A DNA stretch of 64,000 bases from Bartonella kosoyi (GTDB lineage: Bacteria > Pseudomonadota > Alphaproteobacteria > Rhizobiales > Rhizobiaceae). Positions 10,495 to 21,199 of the stretch are shown in pieces. Each line of letters begins with the position of its first letter. The stretch's first letter is position 1. Made by a program: the position numbers and the translations under genes. The stretch lies in assembly GCF_003606325.2 (NCBI RefSeq), contig NZ_CP031843.2, positions 124,001 to 188,000 on the forward strand, given 5' to 3'. Under the pieces are notes generated by a model. The model worked only from the letters and a program-made list of their open reading frames with translations. It did no database searches and was not told the origin of the DNA.

Positions 10495-11797
10495 CCTTTC
10501 TCCCCGATCTTTATTCTTGTGGCTTTAAACCTTGCCACCTTCTAACTGCGTCATCCCCTTCTCTCCATACTCTTTTCCACACGAGTTACCGCTATAAAAG
10601 CTCGCAGAGCTTCCCCCTCAAACAAAGCAAAACGCCCCAAGAAACGTGTCACTGTCTTGCACATTCACCCCGAGACATCTCTTACATTCCAAACATTATC
10701 CCACACATATATATACCATGCTAATATAAAAACAGCTCTTGTAAATAAAACTCCCCAGATAGCTATAAGATCAAACTTGTCATAAAAATCTCTTTATACC
10801 ACCATCTTTACGTTTCATAAAAAATGCAAATCACCCTATCCTACATTTTGCCATCCCCCAACATGACGATAGCTCTTAAAAACCACTTCGGATAATGAGT
10901 AAGGGGCATGCATTACGCCTTTGACTGGATTCACAAACCAACCTCGTATCACCTGCAAGGCAGTCATTTTAAAGGCTTAAAAGTAAGAAAATTGATGATC
11001 CTTAGATTTCTCATTCAACAGAGAGAACGTTAAACAATCATTATAAATCAATAGATTACTAACAATCTCTTCATTCTATAACGCATCTTCATAAGAGCAT
11101 TTTAGATCACAGATACAATAAGCTCAAAACGCACACCACCACAAACATCCCACGCTCTTCATTGCACTCTTTTTTTTAAATCATTTCTCTCTCTACGATT
11201 ACTTTTTGTTTGGTTTCCTCCCCACATCTCAAAGGACACTTTAACTCCCACAAATCTGTAAACAATAACATCCAGCTTTTTATCTAACGCGTTCCACCGG
11301 CTCACTTCTGATTACCCTCACTCAAAAGATAGATTTCATAAGAGTTATGAGTTCCTTCCAACCACTCAAAGAACGAAAATGCCGATCAACAACGGTTTGT
11401 AAAAAATCCACTTTCTCTGGACTTCCCCATTTATATGCTCCACACCTACAAGGCTCGACAAGCAAACCCTGCCCCAAAATATTCACCCCTGTCGCTAAAG
11501 CTCATGCGTCATAATTTTAGCGACCTTATTGCGTAGGGTGTTTTATTGCCACCAACATATTGATTGATAAAGATAAGTGTTTTTCATCTTAAATAAAAAT
11601 CTTGAATAGCGTAAGATTCTCTCACTCTGTTGAATCCCATTTGCTTGCACATCTCAAGGAAAAAGAGTCGTGTAGCGTAAAACGATACAAGAAAGACATG
11701 CCTCTTCTGAACCATCTTAAATGCCAAGAGCTTATCGCAACACCCACGAACTCGCAAAATGTATGAGAGTACCAGCTTGTTATGACTCGACACTTTT
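10495..11797. other. Non-coding gap with decayed integrase fragments
   Basis: No intact gene. Several stretches match, on either strand, the decayed integrase and integrase-leader sequences found between lolA and ftsK. They include a minus-strand fragment near 10790-10880 (FFMKRKDGG in one frame) with its AT-rich leader motif near 11035-11056, a TGTAAACAAT-containing fragment near 11255-11290, and a plus-strand leader plus N-terminal fragment at 11560-11790. The rest holds nothing recognisable. Confidence 0.6.
11560..11790 (+). pseudogene. Decayed integrase leader and N-terminus, next to the RM gene
   Basis: The stretch follows the same order as the other family copies. It begins with an ATTGATTGATAAAGATAA-like leader motif, then GCGTAAGATTCTCTCA, TTGCTTGCACAT and AAGAAAGACATG as ribosome binding site plus start. 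The translation MPLLNHLKC compares with MALMNTLKC in the copy read from about 25.6 kb. The frame breaks soon after. It ends immediately before the stop codon of the converging restriction-modification gene. Confidence 0.5.
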
Positions 11798-14700
11798 TTA
11801 CCGCACAATAGATAACTTAACCTTTTCAGTTTCTCGCACTTCTAATTTTGGAAGACTGCGCACAATTTTCATCGTTTCTAAACTGACCGTAATAACCCGT
11901 TGAAACAATTCTAAGGGATAAGCTGGATTACCCACTGTCTCAACGGCATAACGATTAGCATCATTCACAATCCCACTCGCTTTATCCGTTTTGACAACCT
12001 GCCGCTCCATCACCCATTCAAGAGCAGGCCTCCCATTAACAATATAATCATACGCTTCAAGAGGGATATTCTGCATCGTAATATGCGCATTATAAACCAC
12101 GGTGCTTTTATCAACAGCACCGCGCTTACCCGCAAATTTCATCGCTTGAACACGATAAAAACTCTCCGCATCAGAAATCACCCAAGTTTTTGGATCTCCC
12201 TGTTTATAGGTCACAGGATAGGGTTCAACCTCCTCATAATTCATATGCAAATCACCAAGCTTTCGCCCCGCTGTCACAAAAGCCCAAAAATCCTCTACTC
12301 TTTTGACCGTTGGGATTCGTGGCAATTCTTTAGACAGATTATGTGCATAACGCACACGGTAATCTTCAGAGTGCAAGATTCCATAGACATAATAAAACAA
12401 ATCATCCTTTGTAATCACTTCACCAGGATAAGCTGCTTTAAAATACGCCAATCCCTCATCGGTAAGTGCATCACGCCGCTGCCAACCAGATTTTTTACCT
12501 TCCTCTGCAAAATTTGCAAACAAATGAACTTGATCTTTCTCTTTATCTCCTAAAGAGTCAGAATCTTCATAAAGATACCGTGGAAAACATTGACCTTTTT
12601 CCATTGCATCCAAACCGGGCAAAACCTTAGTCATCAGAACAGAAAAACCACTGCTTGCTCCTATACCTGTAACTTGTATCACCCTATTTTTAACCGCTTT
12701 TTCTAAAGGAAAAATACACGGCATTTGGTATACTCTCTCATTGAAAGTACGATTATAATAAAGCCACTGTCGTACAAAAGGACGATAAAGGCTTTGAATT
12801 AAGCAATCACTTTTAAATTCAGCAAACTTTCCCCTTATTAATTTTTCTTTAAGACTACTACTCCAACTGATCTTTTTGGCATCTGTGTTAACAAAATCAT
12901 TCACAGCACCTATACGTGTTTTACGATCAGAATGTAGATGCGCAGTATTAAAACGTTCTACTTCACTGTTATAGAAAGCAATCATATTGCGCATATTTTT
13001 TGCTAAAGCTTCACGGCTTGAATTATATGCCCAAGCATCACGACCAGTTTGTATACCACGAGAAAAATTTTCAAAGAGCTTTTTATCACCGCCTTTCTTA
13101 TCACCTAAGGCTAGAAATTTTTCAAAATCACTGTTGCGCTGATTCAGCCAATCGCCATGTTCATCTGGTGTAATCATCTGCCAGCCATATTCATGCTTGA
13201 TACCACCAACGCTGCATAATTGCTGAAGTTCAGAGAGTTTCTCTTTTGTCGTGAGATTATCACCAATATCATAATAATAAATTTTACAAGGCTCAGAAAC
13301 ATTTGGATTTTTAACAAACAGTGTCACAGCAATTCCTGTCATGCTTCCACTTCCGAAAACATTTTGCCCTTCCTGAGCACGTCCTTTACTCATCATATTT
13401 TTACGAATATCACCCCGTAAATTAAGAACATAAATACTCGAAAATTCTTCATTCAATTCTTTTCGTAAGCCATTCATAGAATATCCATTGATAAAACCTG
13501 AATTTGTCACAAAACCAATAACACCACTGCTCTTTATGCGATCACTTGCCCAGCGAAGGGCTCTGATATAACTATCATAAAGTCCATTAACATTACTCGC
13601 TTTGGACTGAGCGGCATAAGTTTCACGAATGCGACAATCCAATTTTGGATAGCCAATATTTTGAGCATTGTCATTTTCGCTTTTCTGTCCAGAAGAATAA
13701 GGGGGGTTAGCAACGATAACCCGAATATCCAGTTCCTTCTGACGTGACCTGCGGGTGCTATTATCCATCAGCAAATCGCTCATCAGATCTTTATCTTGCT
13801 CATAAAGCTGAAATGTATCGGTCAGACAAATTCCCTCAAAGGGAACATAATCGCCCCCCATCAGACCATGGTAAGTTGTCTCAATATTAATGGCTGCGAT
13901 GTAATAAGCGAGTAGAACGATTTCATTGGCATGGATTTCATGACAAAATTTGTGCTTCATTTCTTCTGGTGTGATCAAGCCTGATTGTAAAAGCCGTGTG
14001 ATAAAAGTCCCCGTTCCCGTAAACGGATCCATGATGTGAACACCTGATGAGCCAAGCGTTTGCCCAAATTCATTTTGCAAGACATCATTGACAGAGTTCA
14101 AAATAAAATCCACCACCTCAACGGGCGTATAAACAATCCCTAATTTTTCGACCGTGCGTGGAAAAGCATAACGAAAAAATTTATCGTAAAGCTCTACAAT
14201 CAACCTCTGCTTGGCTTTTGGATCGGTAATACCACTAGCGCGTAATTTTACACTGGCATAAAATTTCTCAAGATCTTTGGATTCCTTATCAAGATTTGCC
14301 TCATCAAGCACATCAAGCATCCGTTGCATAGCACGCGAGACAGGGTTCTCACGCGTAAATTGATAGCCTTCAAACAACACCTGAAAGACAGGACGCGTAA
14401 TGATATGTTGTGCCAACATCTCAATTGCATCAGCCTCTGTAATCGTATCGTTTAAGTCATCACGCAGTTCCGCTAAAAACCGATCAAAAGCTTGACGCGT
14501 CACCGTGTTTGGTACCGCGAGAATACCTGTTAAGCGCGCAATATGGTTCTTGGCAATCTCCGCAATATTGCTCGCCCAATCCTCCCAATAATCCCGTGTC
14601 CCACATTTTTTGACAATCTTTGCCATGATGGCACGCGAAAGTTCATCCATAGGGAAAGAAAGCTCCCCTTGTCCATCCGTAAAAAGAAAATCATGCTCAG

Positions 14701-16756
14701 GGCTTCCAATGCCTGAATGTGCAGGTTTTGAGCGAACAGGAAGAGTATCAACAACAGCTGTAACAGCCTGTAACTCAGTGCTTTGCGTTACCCCAATAAT
14801 CTCAATCACATTGCTGATATCTTGCCCCAAGGATGCCTTATTAATCGTCGCATCAAAACGATCATCATGTGCGCGCAAAGCATTTAAAATTTGCCAAACA
14901 ACCCGATATTTATCATTGTTGTTTAAAGCCTGTTCCGCAGGAATATCAAAAGGAATACCTATTGGCAAAATGACATATCCCATCTTTTTGCCCTCAGAGC
15001 GACGCATCACCCGTCCAACCGCTTGCACAACATCAATCTGACTCTTGCGTGGATTTAAAAACATAATGGCATCAAGAGCTGGAACATCCACCCCCTCAGA
15101 CAAACAACGTGCATTGGTCAAAATACGACAAACATCACCCCCACTCTCTGCTTTCAACCAATCAAGCAGTGCACTACGGTCCTTCGCATTAAACTTGCCA
15201 TCAACATGTTCAACTTCACACTGCAGAAAATTCTCGCTTTCCACATTCCCTTGAGTATACTTAAGATATTCCTCAACAACCGCAGAAAATTCATCACGAA
15301 CCAGTTTAGAACTGCGAATATCTTTACAAAAAGCCAAAGCACGATGCATCGGATATGGATCAGCCCCAACATCAGCCTTCATATCTTGTTTTGTCAAAGC
15401 CTTATAACAACCGATAATTTTTGTTGCATCATCAAGAACAAGCCCTGACTCGCGATCACTAAGGCGTTTTTGAACAGCGGAACTGACCAATTTTTCGTCC
15501 ATTGCTAAGACAATAACCTTATAGTCCGTTAAAAGGTCATGCTGTACAGCCCATGAAAAGCCCCGATAAAAAAGTGTTTTGCCAAAAAGCTTTTCATCAT
15601 CCATTGAAGCAAGAACGGCATTGGCTTCATTCGCACGACTTTTTGCGTTATCCCCAAAAATACGGGGTGTCGCTGTCATATAAAGACGCTTTTTAGCACG
15701 AATGATATCGTTGGAATGCACCTTCACAAAATTGGATTCATCCTCGCCAACCAGTGTTGCCCCTGTTGTACGGTGCGCCTCATCACAAATGATAAGATCA
15801 AAGGTGGGAAAACCATGATTTTTCTGCGCATCCGCAATCACCTGAATGGATTGATAAGTTGCAAACACCACACTCATCTCATCTGCAACACTCTTTCCCG
15901 CTTGTTCCGTTAGTTTTTCTGCATCGGTTGTCGCTGGAAAAGCAAGATCACACACATCAATTTCTGCAACATCATCACTATTTTTACGACGCTTTCCCAC
16001 TTGTGTATCAGAACAAACCGCAAAGGAACGTAAATCAATTTCTGCATCCGTCGTCCATTCACGCACCGTCTGTGACATCAGTGCCAAGGAGGGCACAAGA
16101 AACAAAACAAACTTGCCTTGACCGGCTAAATCCTCAGCAATCTTAAGACTAGTAAATGTCTTACCGGTTCCACAAGCCATAATGAGCTTACCCCGATCAG
16201 CCTGAGCAAGCCCCGCACGCACAAAACGCAATGCCTCCCCCTGATGGGGACGGAGTTTCTTTTTACCCTCCAGCGCAATTGTGCCTTTGGCTGCAAAAAT
16301 CTCCCAACGGATTGGACTTTTTTGCAAATCGGAAAGATTAATCCGTGTAACAGGAATTTTTTGCCCCTGTATCATTGTTTCAGCATTGTCAGTCCAAGCC
16401 TTTATGGTGCTATCGATGATCACACGCCGCTTAAACGGTTCTTTCCCTGATGCTGAAATAAAACTATCAATATCTGCTTTTTTAATCCGATAGGATTCAT
16501 CATAAAATTTACATTGGATTGCTGCAAAACCATCTTCATGACGAAGCTTTGCCACCAAATCAATCCCAGTATCACGACCATCCCAGCCATTTTCATGCGC
16601 CCAATCTTTAAAAGTTTGAACCTTTTCATAACACTGAGACTGGAGAGGGTCATGGGTCAGATAAGCAAGAACAAAACGCTCAAAATACGTGCCCTTATCT
16701 CGTTCGGTACGTGCTTCCTCACGATAAGACTGTAAAAGCGATTGTAGCGTCGTCAT
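11798..16756 (-). CDS. Type ISP-like single-polypeptide restriction-modification enzyme
   Basis: A 1652-residue protein combining nuclease, helicase-translocase, methyltransferase and target-recognition parts, the architecture of Type ISP enzymes such as LlaGI and LlaBIII. In order: an Mrr-like nuclease with GIDLVAK and AIQCKFY (residues about 64-85; Asp and QxK catalytic pattern present); a superfamily 2 helicase with Walker A MACGTGKT (about 193-200), DEAH near 325, MTATPR and QAVGRVMRR near 577; an N6-adenine methyltransferase with DPFTGTGTF near 908 and ANPPYS near 1014; and a C-terminal region of about 500 residues as probable target recognition domain. All catalytic motifs are present and the frame is unbroken. 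The ATG is preceded by a G-rich GGGGGGGAAGC. One protein would both protect and cut DNA. Integrase remnants at its 3' end suggest horizontal acquisition. Confidence 0.92.
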   Translation of the reverse strand: MTTLQSLLQSYREEARTERDKGTYFERFVLAYLTHDPLQSQCYEKVQTFKDWAHENGWDGRDTGIDLVAKLRHEDGFAAIQCKFYDESYRIKKADIDSFISASGKEPFKRRVIIDSTIKAWTDNAETMIQGQKIPVTRINLSDLQKSPIRWEIFAAKGTIALEGKKKLRPHQGEALRFVRAGLAQADRGKLIMACGTGKTFTSLKIAEDLAGQGKFVLFLVPSLALMSQTVREWTTDAEIDLRSFAVCSDTQVGKRRKNSDDVAEIDVCDLAFPATTDAEKLTEQAGKSVADEMSVVFATYQSIQVIADAQKNHGFPTFDLIICDEAHRTTGATLVGEDESNFVKVHSNDIIRAKKRLYMTATPRIFGDNAKSRANEANAVLASMDDEKLFGKTLFYRGFSWAVQHDLLTDYKVIVLAMDEKLVSSAVQKRLSDRESGLVLDDATKIIGCYKALTKQDMKADVGADPYPMHRALAFCKDIRSSKLVRDEFSAVVEEYLKYTQGNVESENFLQCEVEHVDGKFNAKDRSALLDWLKAESGGDVCRILTNARCLSEGVDVPALDAIMFLNPRKSQIDVVQAVGRVMRRSEGKKMGYVILPIGIPFDIPAEQALNNNDKYRVVWQILNALRAHDDRFDATINKASLGQDISNVIEIIGVTQSTELQAVTAVVDTLPVRSKPAHSGIGSPEHDFLFTDGQGELSFPMDELSRAIMAKIVKKCGTRDYWEDWASNIAEIAKNHIARLTGILAVPNTVTRQAFDRFLAELRDDLNDTITEADAIEMLAQHIITRPVFQVLFEGYQFTRENPVSRAMQRMLDVLDEANLDKESKDLEKFYASVKLRASGITDPKAKQRLIVELYDKFFRYAFPRTVEKLGIVYTPVEVVDFILNSVNDVLQNEFGQTLGSSGVHIMDPFTGTGTFITRLLQSGLITPEEMKHKFCHEIHANEIVLLAYYIAAINIETTYHGLMGGDYVPFEGICLTDTFQLYEQDKDLMSDLLMDNSTRRSRQKELDIRVIVANPPYSSGQKSENDNAQNIGYPKLDCRIRETYAAQSKASNVNGLYDSYIRALRWASDRIKSSGVIGFVTNSGFINGYSMNGLRKELNEEFSSIYVLNLRGDIRKNMMSKGRAQEGQNVFGSGSMTGIAVTLFVKNPNVSEPCKIYYYDIGDNLTTKEKLSELQQLCSVGGIKHEYGWQMITPDEHGDWLNQRNSDFEKFLALGDKKGGDKKLFENFSRGIQTGRDAWAYNSSREALAKNMRNMIAFYNSEVERFNTAHLHSDRKTRIGAVNDFVNTDAKKISWSSSLKEKLIRGKFAEFKSDCLIQSLYRPFVRQWLYYNRTFNERVYQMPCIFPLEKAVKNRVIQVTGIGASSGFSVLMTKVLPGLDAMEKGQCFPRYLYEDSDSLGDKEKDQVHLFANFAEEGKKSGWQRRDALTDEGLAYFKAAYPGEVITKDDLFYYVYGILHSEDYRVRYAHNLSKELPRIPTVKRVEDFWAFVTAGRKLGDLHMNYEEVEPYPVTYKQGDPKTWVISDAESFYRVQAMKFAGKRGAVDKSTVVYNAHITMQNIPLEAYDYIVNGRPALEWVMERQVVKTDKASGIVNDANRYAVETVGNPAYPLELFQRVITVSLETMKIVRSLPKLEVRETEKVKLSIVR

Positions 16757-17065
16757 GCTTCCCCCCCAATTTTAAATACCCTCAATTATCGAATCTAGAC
16801 CAATTCGTCAATGCCTCTTATGTCTCCCCCAAAAGGTTTAAAATCTCTTAATTTTAAGATGTTCTTTCTATCCTTGACGACATGATATGAGAAAACCTCT
16901 TTGCCTCCTCCCAAACTATATGATAAATTGATTGCATGTCTCCTCTCTTATGGAAATAAAAGGAAAGTGTGATGATTTTAAAAATATTTTATTGTCTTTT
17001 GTAAAAGACACAATAAAGTGGCGCAATAATTTTAGGATTGAGCTTAAAAAAATGAGAGGGGGGAA
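16757..17065. other. Divergent intergenic region
   Basis: About 310 bp between the divergent restriction-modification gene and the small membrane protein gene. It should contain both promoters. No coding frame or RNA gene was recognised. Confidence 0.5.
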
Positions 17066-17434
17066 ATGGACACGACATCTGTAAACACACAAGAACCTAG
17101 GAAAGAAACGCCCCACACAAAACGACACATTCTAAGAACGATAACGCGTACAATATTCAACATATTAATTTTTTTCATCTTTCTTTTTCTTTTGTTCTTT
17201 CGTGGTCCGATTCTTGCTGTATTAAACTTTCTAGCGTTCGGATCAGCTTTCTTGTTACTTTTTTTTATTGTGGGGAGTATACTAGGAGGGCTAGGAGAAA
17301 CAACATCAGAAAACACAATAATAGTCATTGTTGCGATTGTCTTTTTTTTCGGCAGCTTATCTGCAGCTTGGTTTTACGATACCCTCTTATTCCGTCTCGC
17401 TCCTGCTAATTATGAGATTATGCTTTTTCAATAA
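17066..17434 (+). CDS. Small membrane protein, unknown function
   Basis: A 122-residue protein with a polar N-terminus of about 25 residues followed by three hydrophobic helices (about 27-45, 47-72, 83-102) and a short tail. The ribosome binding site is strong (GAGGGGGGAA directly before the ATG), which supports real translation. I do not recognise a family. It stands alone between the restriction-modification gene and the efflux operon. Confidence 0.6.
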   Translation: MDTTSVNTQEPRKETPHTKRHILRTITRTIFNILIFFIFLFLLFFRGPILAVLNFLAFGSAFLLLFFIVGSILGGLGETTSENTIIVIVAIVFFFGSLSAAWFYDTLLFRLAPANYEIMLFQ

Positions 17435-17986
17435 ATGAAAGCCCTTTTCATTCACACATCATTCAAAATGAAAGGCTTGCCACCTCTCAATTTTTTTTGC
17501 CTCCCTCCCCAAAATCATGAGATCAAAGCCTCATTTTACGCAGTTGCGTCTTACAATCATCCCCTTACGAAAACACCGATAGCATCCTTGTCGCAGAAAA
17601 CCAAAATGGCTTGTTTTATCTCAGCCCCCAAAATGAGAAGATGGAGAAGAAAAAAGCGATATCTTAAACAAATAGTCTAAAGAAAGCGAAATTACGCGCA
17701 TGAAAAAACGGCAAATGTCTCTTATGAAGAGTTTCAAATCTCCATTCTTCTTATGCCAACGGCTGTAAAAATATTGCAGAGCAGTGTATGATGGTTCCAA
17801 TTTGCTCCTGATCAAACATAAAGAGAGCGGTGAGCTATAAAACTCATGAGTCTCAATGATATTGTTTCCTTAACAAATGAAGTGTTTTCTAGGAGAGAGC
17901 AGCAGATAATCAAACTTTTTCCTGATCATATTTTTCTTCAAAAACGCTCCATCATAACAACAAACATGCCTTAGGGTGATGAACAC
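17435..17986. other. Non-coding gap downstream of macB
   Basis: About 550 bp. A plus-strand frame of 81 codons starts directly at the preceding stop (17435), but its composition is unlike a protein and I do not call it. No clear terminator for macB was found. Nothing else seen. Confidence 0.5.
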
Positions 17987-19972
17987 TTAATCACGCGAGA
18001 GTGCAACAACAGGATCAAGCCGTGAAGCTTGTCGCGCTGGCGAAAAGCCAAAACATACCCCGATGAGGGTGGAAAAAGTAAGAGATAGAATGATTGAATC
18101 CATCGTATAGACGAGGTGAATAGGTGCCTTAAACAGCAAAAACAAACCACCGATAGAAAGCCCAAAGAGGACTCCCAATCCACCACCAATGACACAAACC
18201 AAAATTGCTTCAATGAGAAATTGCTGAAGAATATCACTTTGGCGTGCGCCAACAGCCATACGCACCCCAATTTCATTGATCCGTTCAGAAACCGTAACCA
18301 ACATGATATTCATCACTCCAATCCCCCCTACAATGAGTGAAATTGCAGCAATAGAAGACACTAAAAGCGTTAAAATATGTGTGCTTTCCATGATACGATC
18401 ACGAAAGAACTGAGAACTTCTAATGAAAAAATCCTCTCCACCATGACGCATAATAAGGAAACGCTTCACCATATTCTCGGCTAAATTTGAATCAATATGA
18501 TCAGCAATCTTCACAGTAATAGCCCGAACTTGAGTTGTACCAAGAAAACGTGTTTGTAAAGTTGTATAGGGCAAATAAACCTGCAACGTATTTGAAGACC
18601 CTCCTCCCATATGTTGTGGATCTACCACACCAATAATGCGCGCAGGAACATTACCCAAATGAACAATTTTCCCTATGGGGCTCCCATGACTATGAGGGAA
18701 AAGCACCGAAAGTGCTTCCTTTTCGATAACGAGATCAACCGCCCGCTCATGCACACTTTTTTGATCAAACAGCTGCCCTTGAACCGCTTTAAGTCCCTGT
18801 GTTTGAAAATATTGTTCTCCTACCCCAGAAATGACAGCATTGACTTCAACTGCACCAAAACGAACCATAGAACTTGCTGAAATCTGAGGTGTTACACCAG
18901 AAATATAGGGTAATTTAGAAAGGGCTTCTGCATCTGCTTCCACCAAACTGGTTATTTTCTCTGCTTGTGGATCAGAGAGGCTTTTTCCAGGCAAAATGGT
19001 TAATGTATTAGACCCCAAACTTTTAAAATTATCCAGTATTTTTTCCCGAGTACCATTTCCCAAAGCAACCATGGCAATAATCGCCCCAATACCGATAATC
19101 ACCCCAAGCATTGTTAAAAAAGTCCGCATCCGGTGTGCATTCATAGCCAATAATGCCATGACAAATGCTTCACGAAAACGTTCAACAAAAGAACGAAAAA
19201 ACCCCAATGTTTTTGGATCTTTTATATTTTCTTGTTCCTGAAGAGGTTGAACACTCGTTTTTGTTTTTGCACTTTTTGAGAGCTTATCAGCAATAATTTC
19301 CCCATCACTGATTTCAATAATACGATCTGCTCTTTTAGCCACCTGCATATCATGCGTTACGATAATAATGGTGCGCCCTTCTTGATGAAGCTCGTCCAAA
19401 ATACGCAAAACTTCTTGCCCACTCTGTTTATCGAGTGCACCGGTTGGCTCATCGGCAAGAATAACCTCCGCATTATTCATCAGTGCCCGCGCAATAGACA
19501 CCCGTTGTTGTTGCCCTCCTGAGAGTTGATTGGGACGATGATTAATTCTCTCTCTCATACCTAAACGTGTTAAAAGCTCTTCCGCACGTTTTTTTCTCAT
19601 ATCCGGTGCATAACCTGCATAAATAGCTGGAATTTCAACATTTCCAAGGGCGGTTAATTCATTCAACAAGTGATAGCGCTGAAAAATAAATCCAAAATGA
19701 TTGCGCCGTAAAGCTGATAATTCATCAGCAGAAAGAGAAGCTGTTTCTTTTCCTGAAATCCAATAACGCCCAGAACTTGGTCGATCAAGACACCCCAAAA
19801 TATTCATCAGTGTGGACTTTCCAGAGCCAGAAGCCCCCACAATTGCCACCATTTCCCCACGCTTAATGGTCAAATTGATATCCTTTAAGACAGTAACAAA
19901 TGTCTCACCCGCAGGAAATGTGCGCACAATATTTTCTAAAACGAAAACAGCCTCTGCTTTTTCTGTTTTCAT
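17987..19972 (-). CDS. macB: MacB-type ABC efflux transporter
   Basis: Inner-membrane ABC transporter of the tripartite MacAB family, which drives export of macrolides, lipopeptides or peptides by mechanotransmission through MacA and an outer-membrane factor. The 661-residue protein has an N-terminal ATPase domain with Walker A GASGSGKST (46-54), ABC signature LSGGQQQRVSIARAL, Walker B VILADEPTGALD and THD. It is followed by a first transmembrane helix (MLGVIIGIGAIIAMVALG), a large periplasmic MacB core domain and three C-terminal helices with the FtsX-type permease ending. It begins 3 bp after the macA stop. The native substrate cannot be deduced. Confidence 0.93.
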   Translation of the reverse strand: MKTEKAEAVFVLENIVRTFPAGETFVTVLKDINLTIKRGEMVAIVGASGSGKSTLMNILGCLDRPSSGRYWISGKETASLSADELSALRRNHFGFIFQRYHLLNELTALGNVEIPAIYAGYAPDMRKKRAEELLTRLGMRERINHRPNQLSGGQQQRVSIARALMNNAEVILADEPTGALDKQSGQEVLRILDELHQEGRTIIIVTHDMQVAKRADRIIEISDGEIIADKLSKSAKTKTSVQPLQEQENIKDPKTLGFFRSFVERFREAFVMALLAMNAHRMRTFLTMLGVIIGIGAIIAMVALGNGTREKILDNFKSLGSNTLTILPGKSLSDPQAEKITSLVEADAEALSKLPYISGVTPQISASSMVRFGAVEVNAVISGVGEQYFQTQGLKAVQGQLFDQKSVHERAVDLVIEKEALSVLFPHSHGSPIGKIVHLGNVPARIIGVVDPQHMGGGSSNTLQVYLPYTTLQTRFLGTTQVRAITVKIADHIDSNLAENMVKRFLIMRHGGEDFFIRSSQFFRDRIMESTHILTLLVSSIAAISLIVGGIGVMNIMLVTVSERINEIGVRMAVGARQSDILQQFLIEAILVCVIGGGLGVLFGLSIGGLFLLFKAPIHLVYTMDSIILSLTFSTLIGVCFGFSPARQASRLDPVVALSRD

Positions 19973-19975
19973 GAC

Positions 19976-21199
19976 TTAATTCTCATCTTCGCTGTGTTCA
20001 TCAGGAATTTCTGGCATCACACCATCGCGCGAACCAGTAATAACCACATCCCCCTCATCAAGCCCTGAAGCAATCTCTGCCATCACTTTGTTATTAAGCC
20101 CTACAGTCACTTGTTTTGCCACTGCTTTATTTTCCCCGACCAACACTGAAACCCATGCTTTTCCTTCTTTTGTTTCATCACGCAAAGCATCACTTGGAAC
20201 CAGCAAAACATTCTGAGCACGTCCTAAAATAATATGCACCTGAGCAGTCATATAAGTTCGCAAAAAGTTGTCTTTATTATCAACATGCACGATTCCATTA
20301 TAATAAATTGCCGCCGATGAGAGAGAGCTAGAACCTACGACACCAGGGTTAATGCTCACATCAGCACGAATGGATTCAGGGGCTGGTTCAACTCTTTCTA
20401 ACGTTCCCTCATAACGACGATCTGCATTACCCAATACCGTAAAATAAAGAGGTTGCCCGGCGCGAACTTTAAGAATATCGGCTTCCGAAATTTGTGCTTT
20501 AACGGTCATCTTTGACAAATCACCTAAAATAACAATTGTTGGTGCCGACTGAACAGCATTAACATTTTGACCTTCTTCAACGACTGTTGCCAAAACAGTT
20601 CCCGCTGAAGGAGCAGTTATCCGCGTATAACTAAGATTAACCTCTGCACTCTCCACATCAATTTGGGCTTGTACAATCTGTTGACGTAGTTGAGCAATTT
20701 GCGCTTCACGTATTTTCACCTGCGTCACGGCATCATCAAAATTAGCTTTTGAAATTGCACGCGTTTCGATCATTTTTTTCTGCCGCGCTAAATTTTTCTG
20801 CGCAAGGGCAAGATAAGCTTCTTGTTCCATTAAATTTGCATGATAATGCGCTAAGGCTGCTTTTTTTCTTTTAAGATCATTTTCTTGGTCTGTAGGATCA
20901 ATTTCTGCCAAGAGATCTCCCTCTTTCACAACACTTCCCGGAAAGACGCGCATGGATACCACCCGCCCTGTAGTACGCGCTCCAACTGCCACCAATCGAT
21001 AAGGGCGCACAATCCCAGAAGCCAAAACACTTTCTTCAATATCACCACGCTTTACCACAGCTGTCATATAGGTTGGCGTAGATGTTCCAAAAAAAACAGA
21101 GCGTAACCACAACAAAATGATAATAATGAAAAGAGAAATAAGCAAGAATGAAAGCTTTTTGCGTTTTGTAATGAAATTTTTGATGAAACTTTTTTTCAT
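19976..21199 (-). CDS. macA: MacA-type periplasmic adaptor (membrane fusion protein)
   Basis: HlyD/RND-type membrane fusion protein linking the MacB ABC transporter to the outer-membrane channel. The 407-residue protein has one N-terminal helix (LSFLLISLFIIIILLW) anchoring it in the inner membrane. Next come a lipoyl half (VVSMRVFPGSVVKEGDLLAEID), an alpha-helical hairpin (about residues 95-190, Gln/Ala-rich coiled coil), the second lipoyl half (ITAPSAGTVLATVVEEGQNV) and beta-barrel and membrane-proximal domains. Its ATG overlaps the end of the upstream outer-membrane factor gene by 4 bp, and macB follows after 3 bp, so the three genes form a tight operon. Confidence 0.93.
   Translation of the reverse strand: MKKSFIKNFITKRKKLSFLLISLFIIIILLWLRSVFFGTSTPTYMTAVVKRGDIEESVLASGIVRPYRLVAVGARTTGRVVSMRVFPGSVVKEGDLLAEIDPTDQENDLKRKKAALAHYHANLMEQEAYLALAQKNLARQKKMIETRAISKANFDDAVTQVKIREAQIAQLRQQIVQAQIDVESAEVNLSYTRITAPSAGTVLATVVEEGQNVNAVQSAPTIVILGDLSKMTVKAQISEADILKVRAGQPLYFTVLGNADRRYEGTLERVEPAPESIRADVSINPGVVGSSSLSSAAIYYNGIVHVDNKDNFLRTYMTAQVHIILGRAQNVLLVPSDALRDETKEGKAWVSVLVGENKAVAKQVTVGLNNKVMAEIASGLDEGDVVITGSRDGVMPEIPDEHSEDEN

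Noticed and set aside
17435..17680. 81-codon frame immediately after the small membrane protein gene
   Set aside because: No ribosome binding site, no conserved-looking features, and random-like composition.
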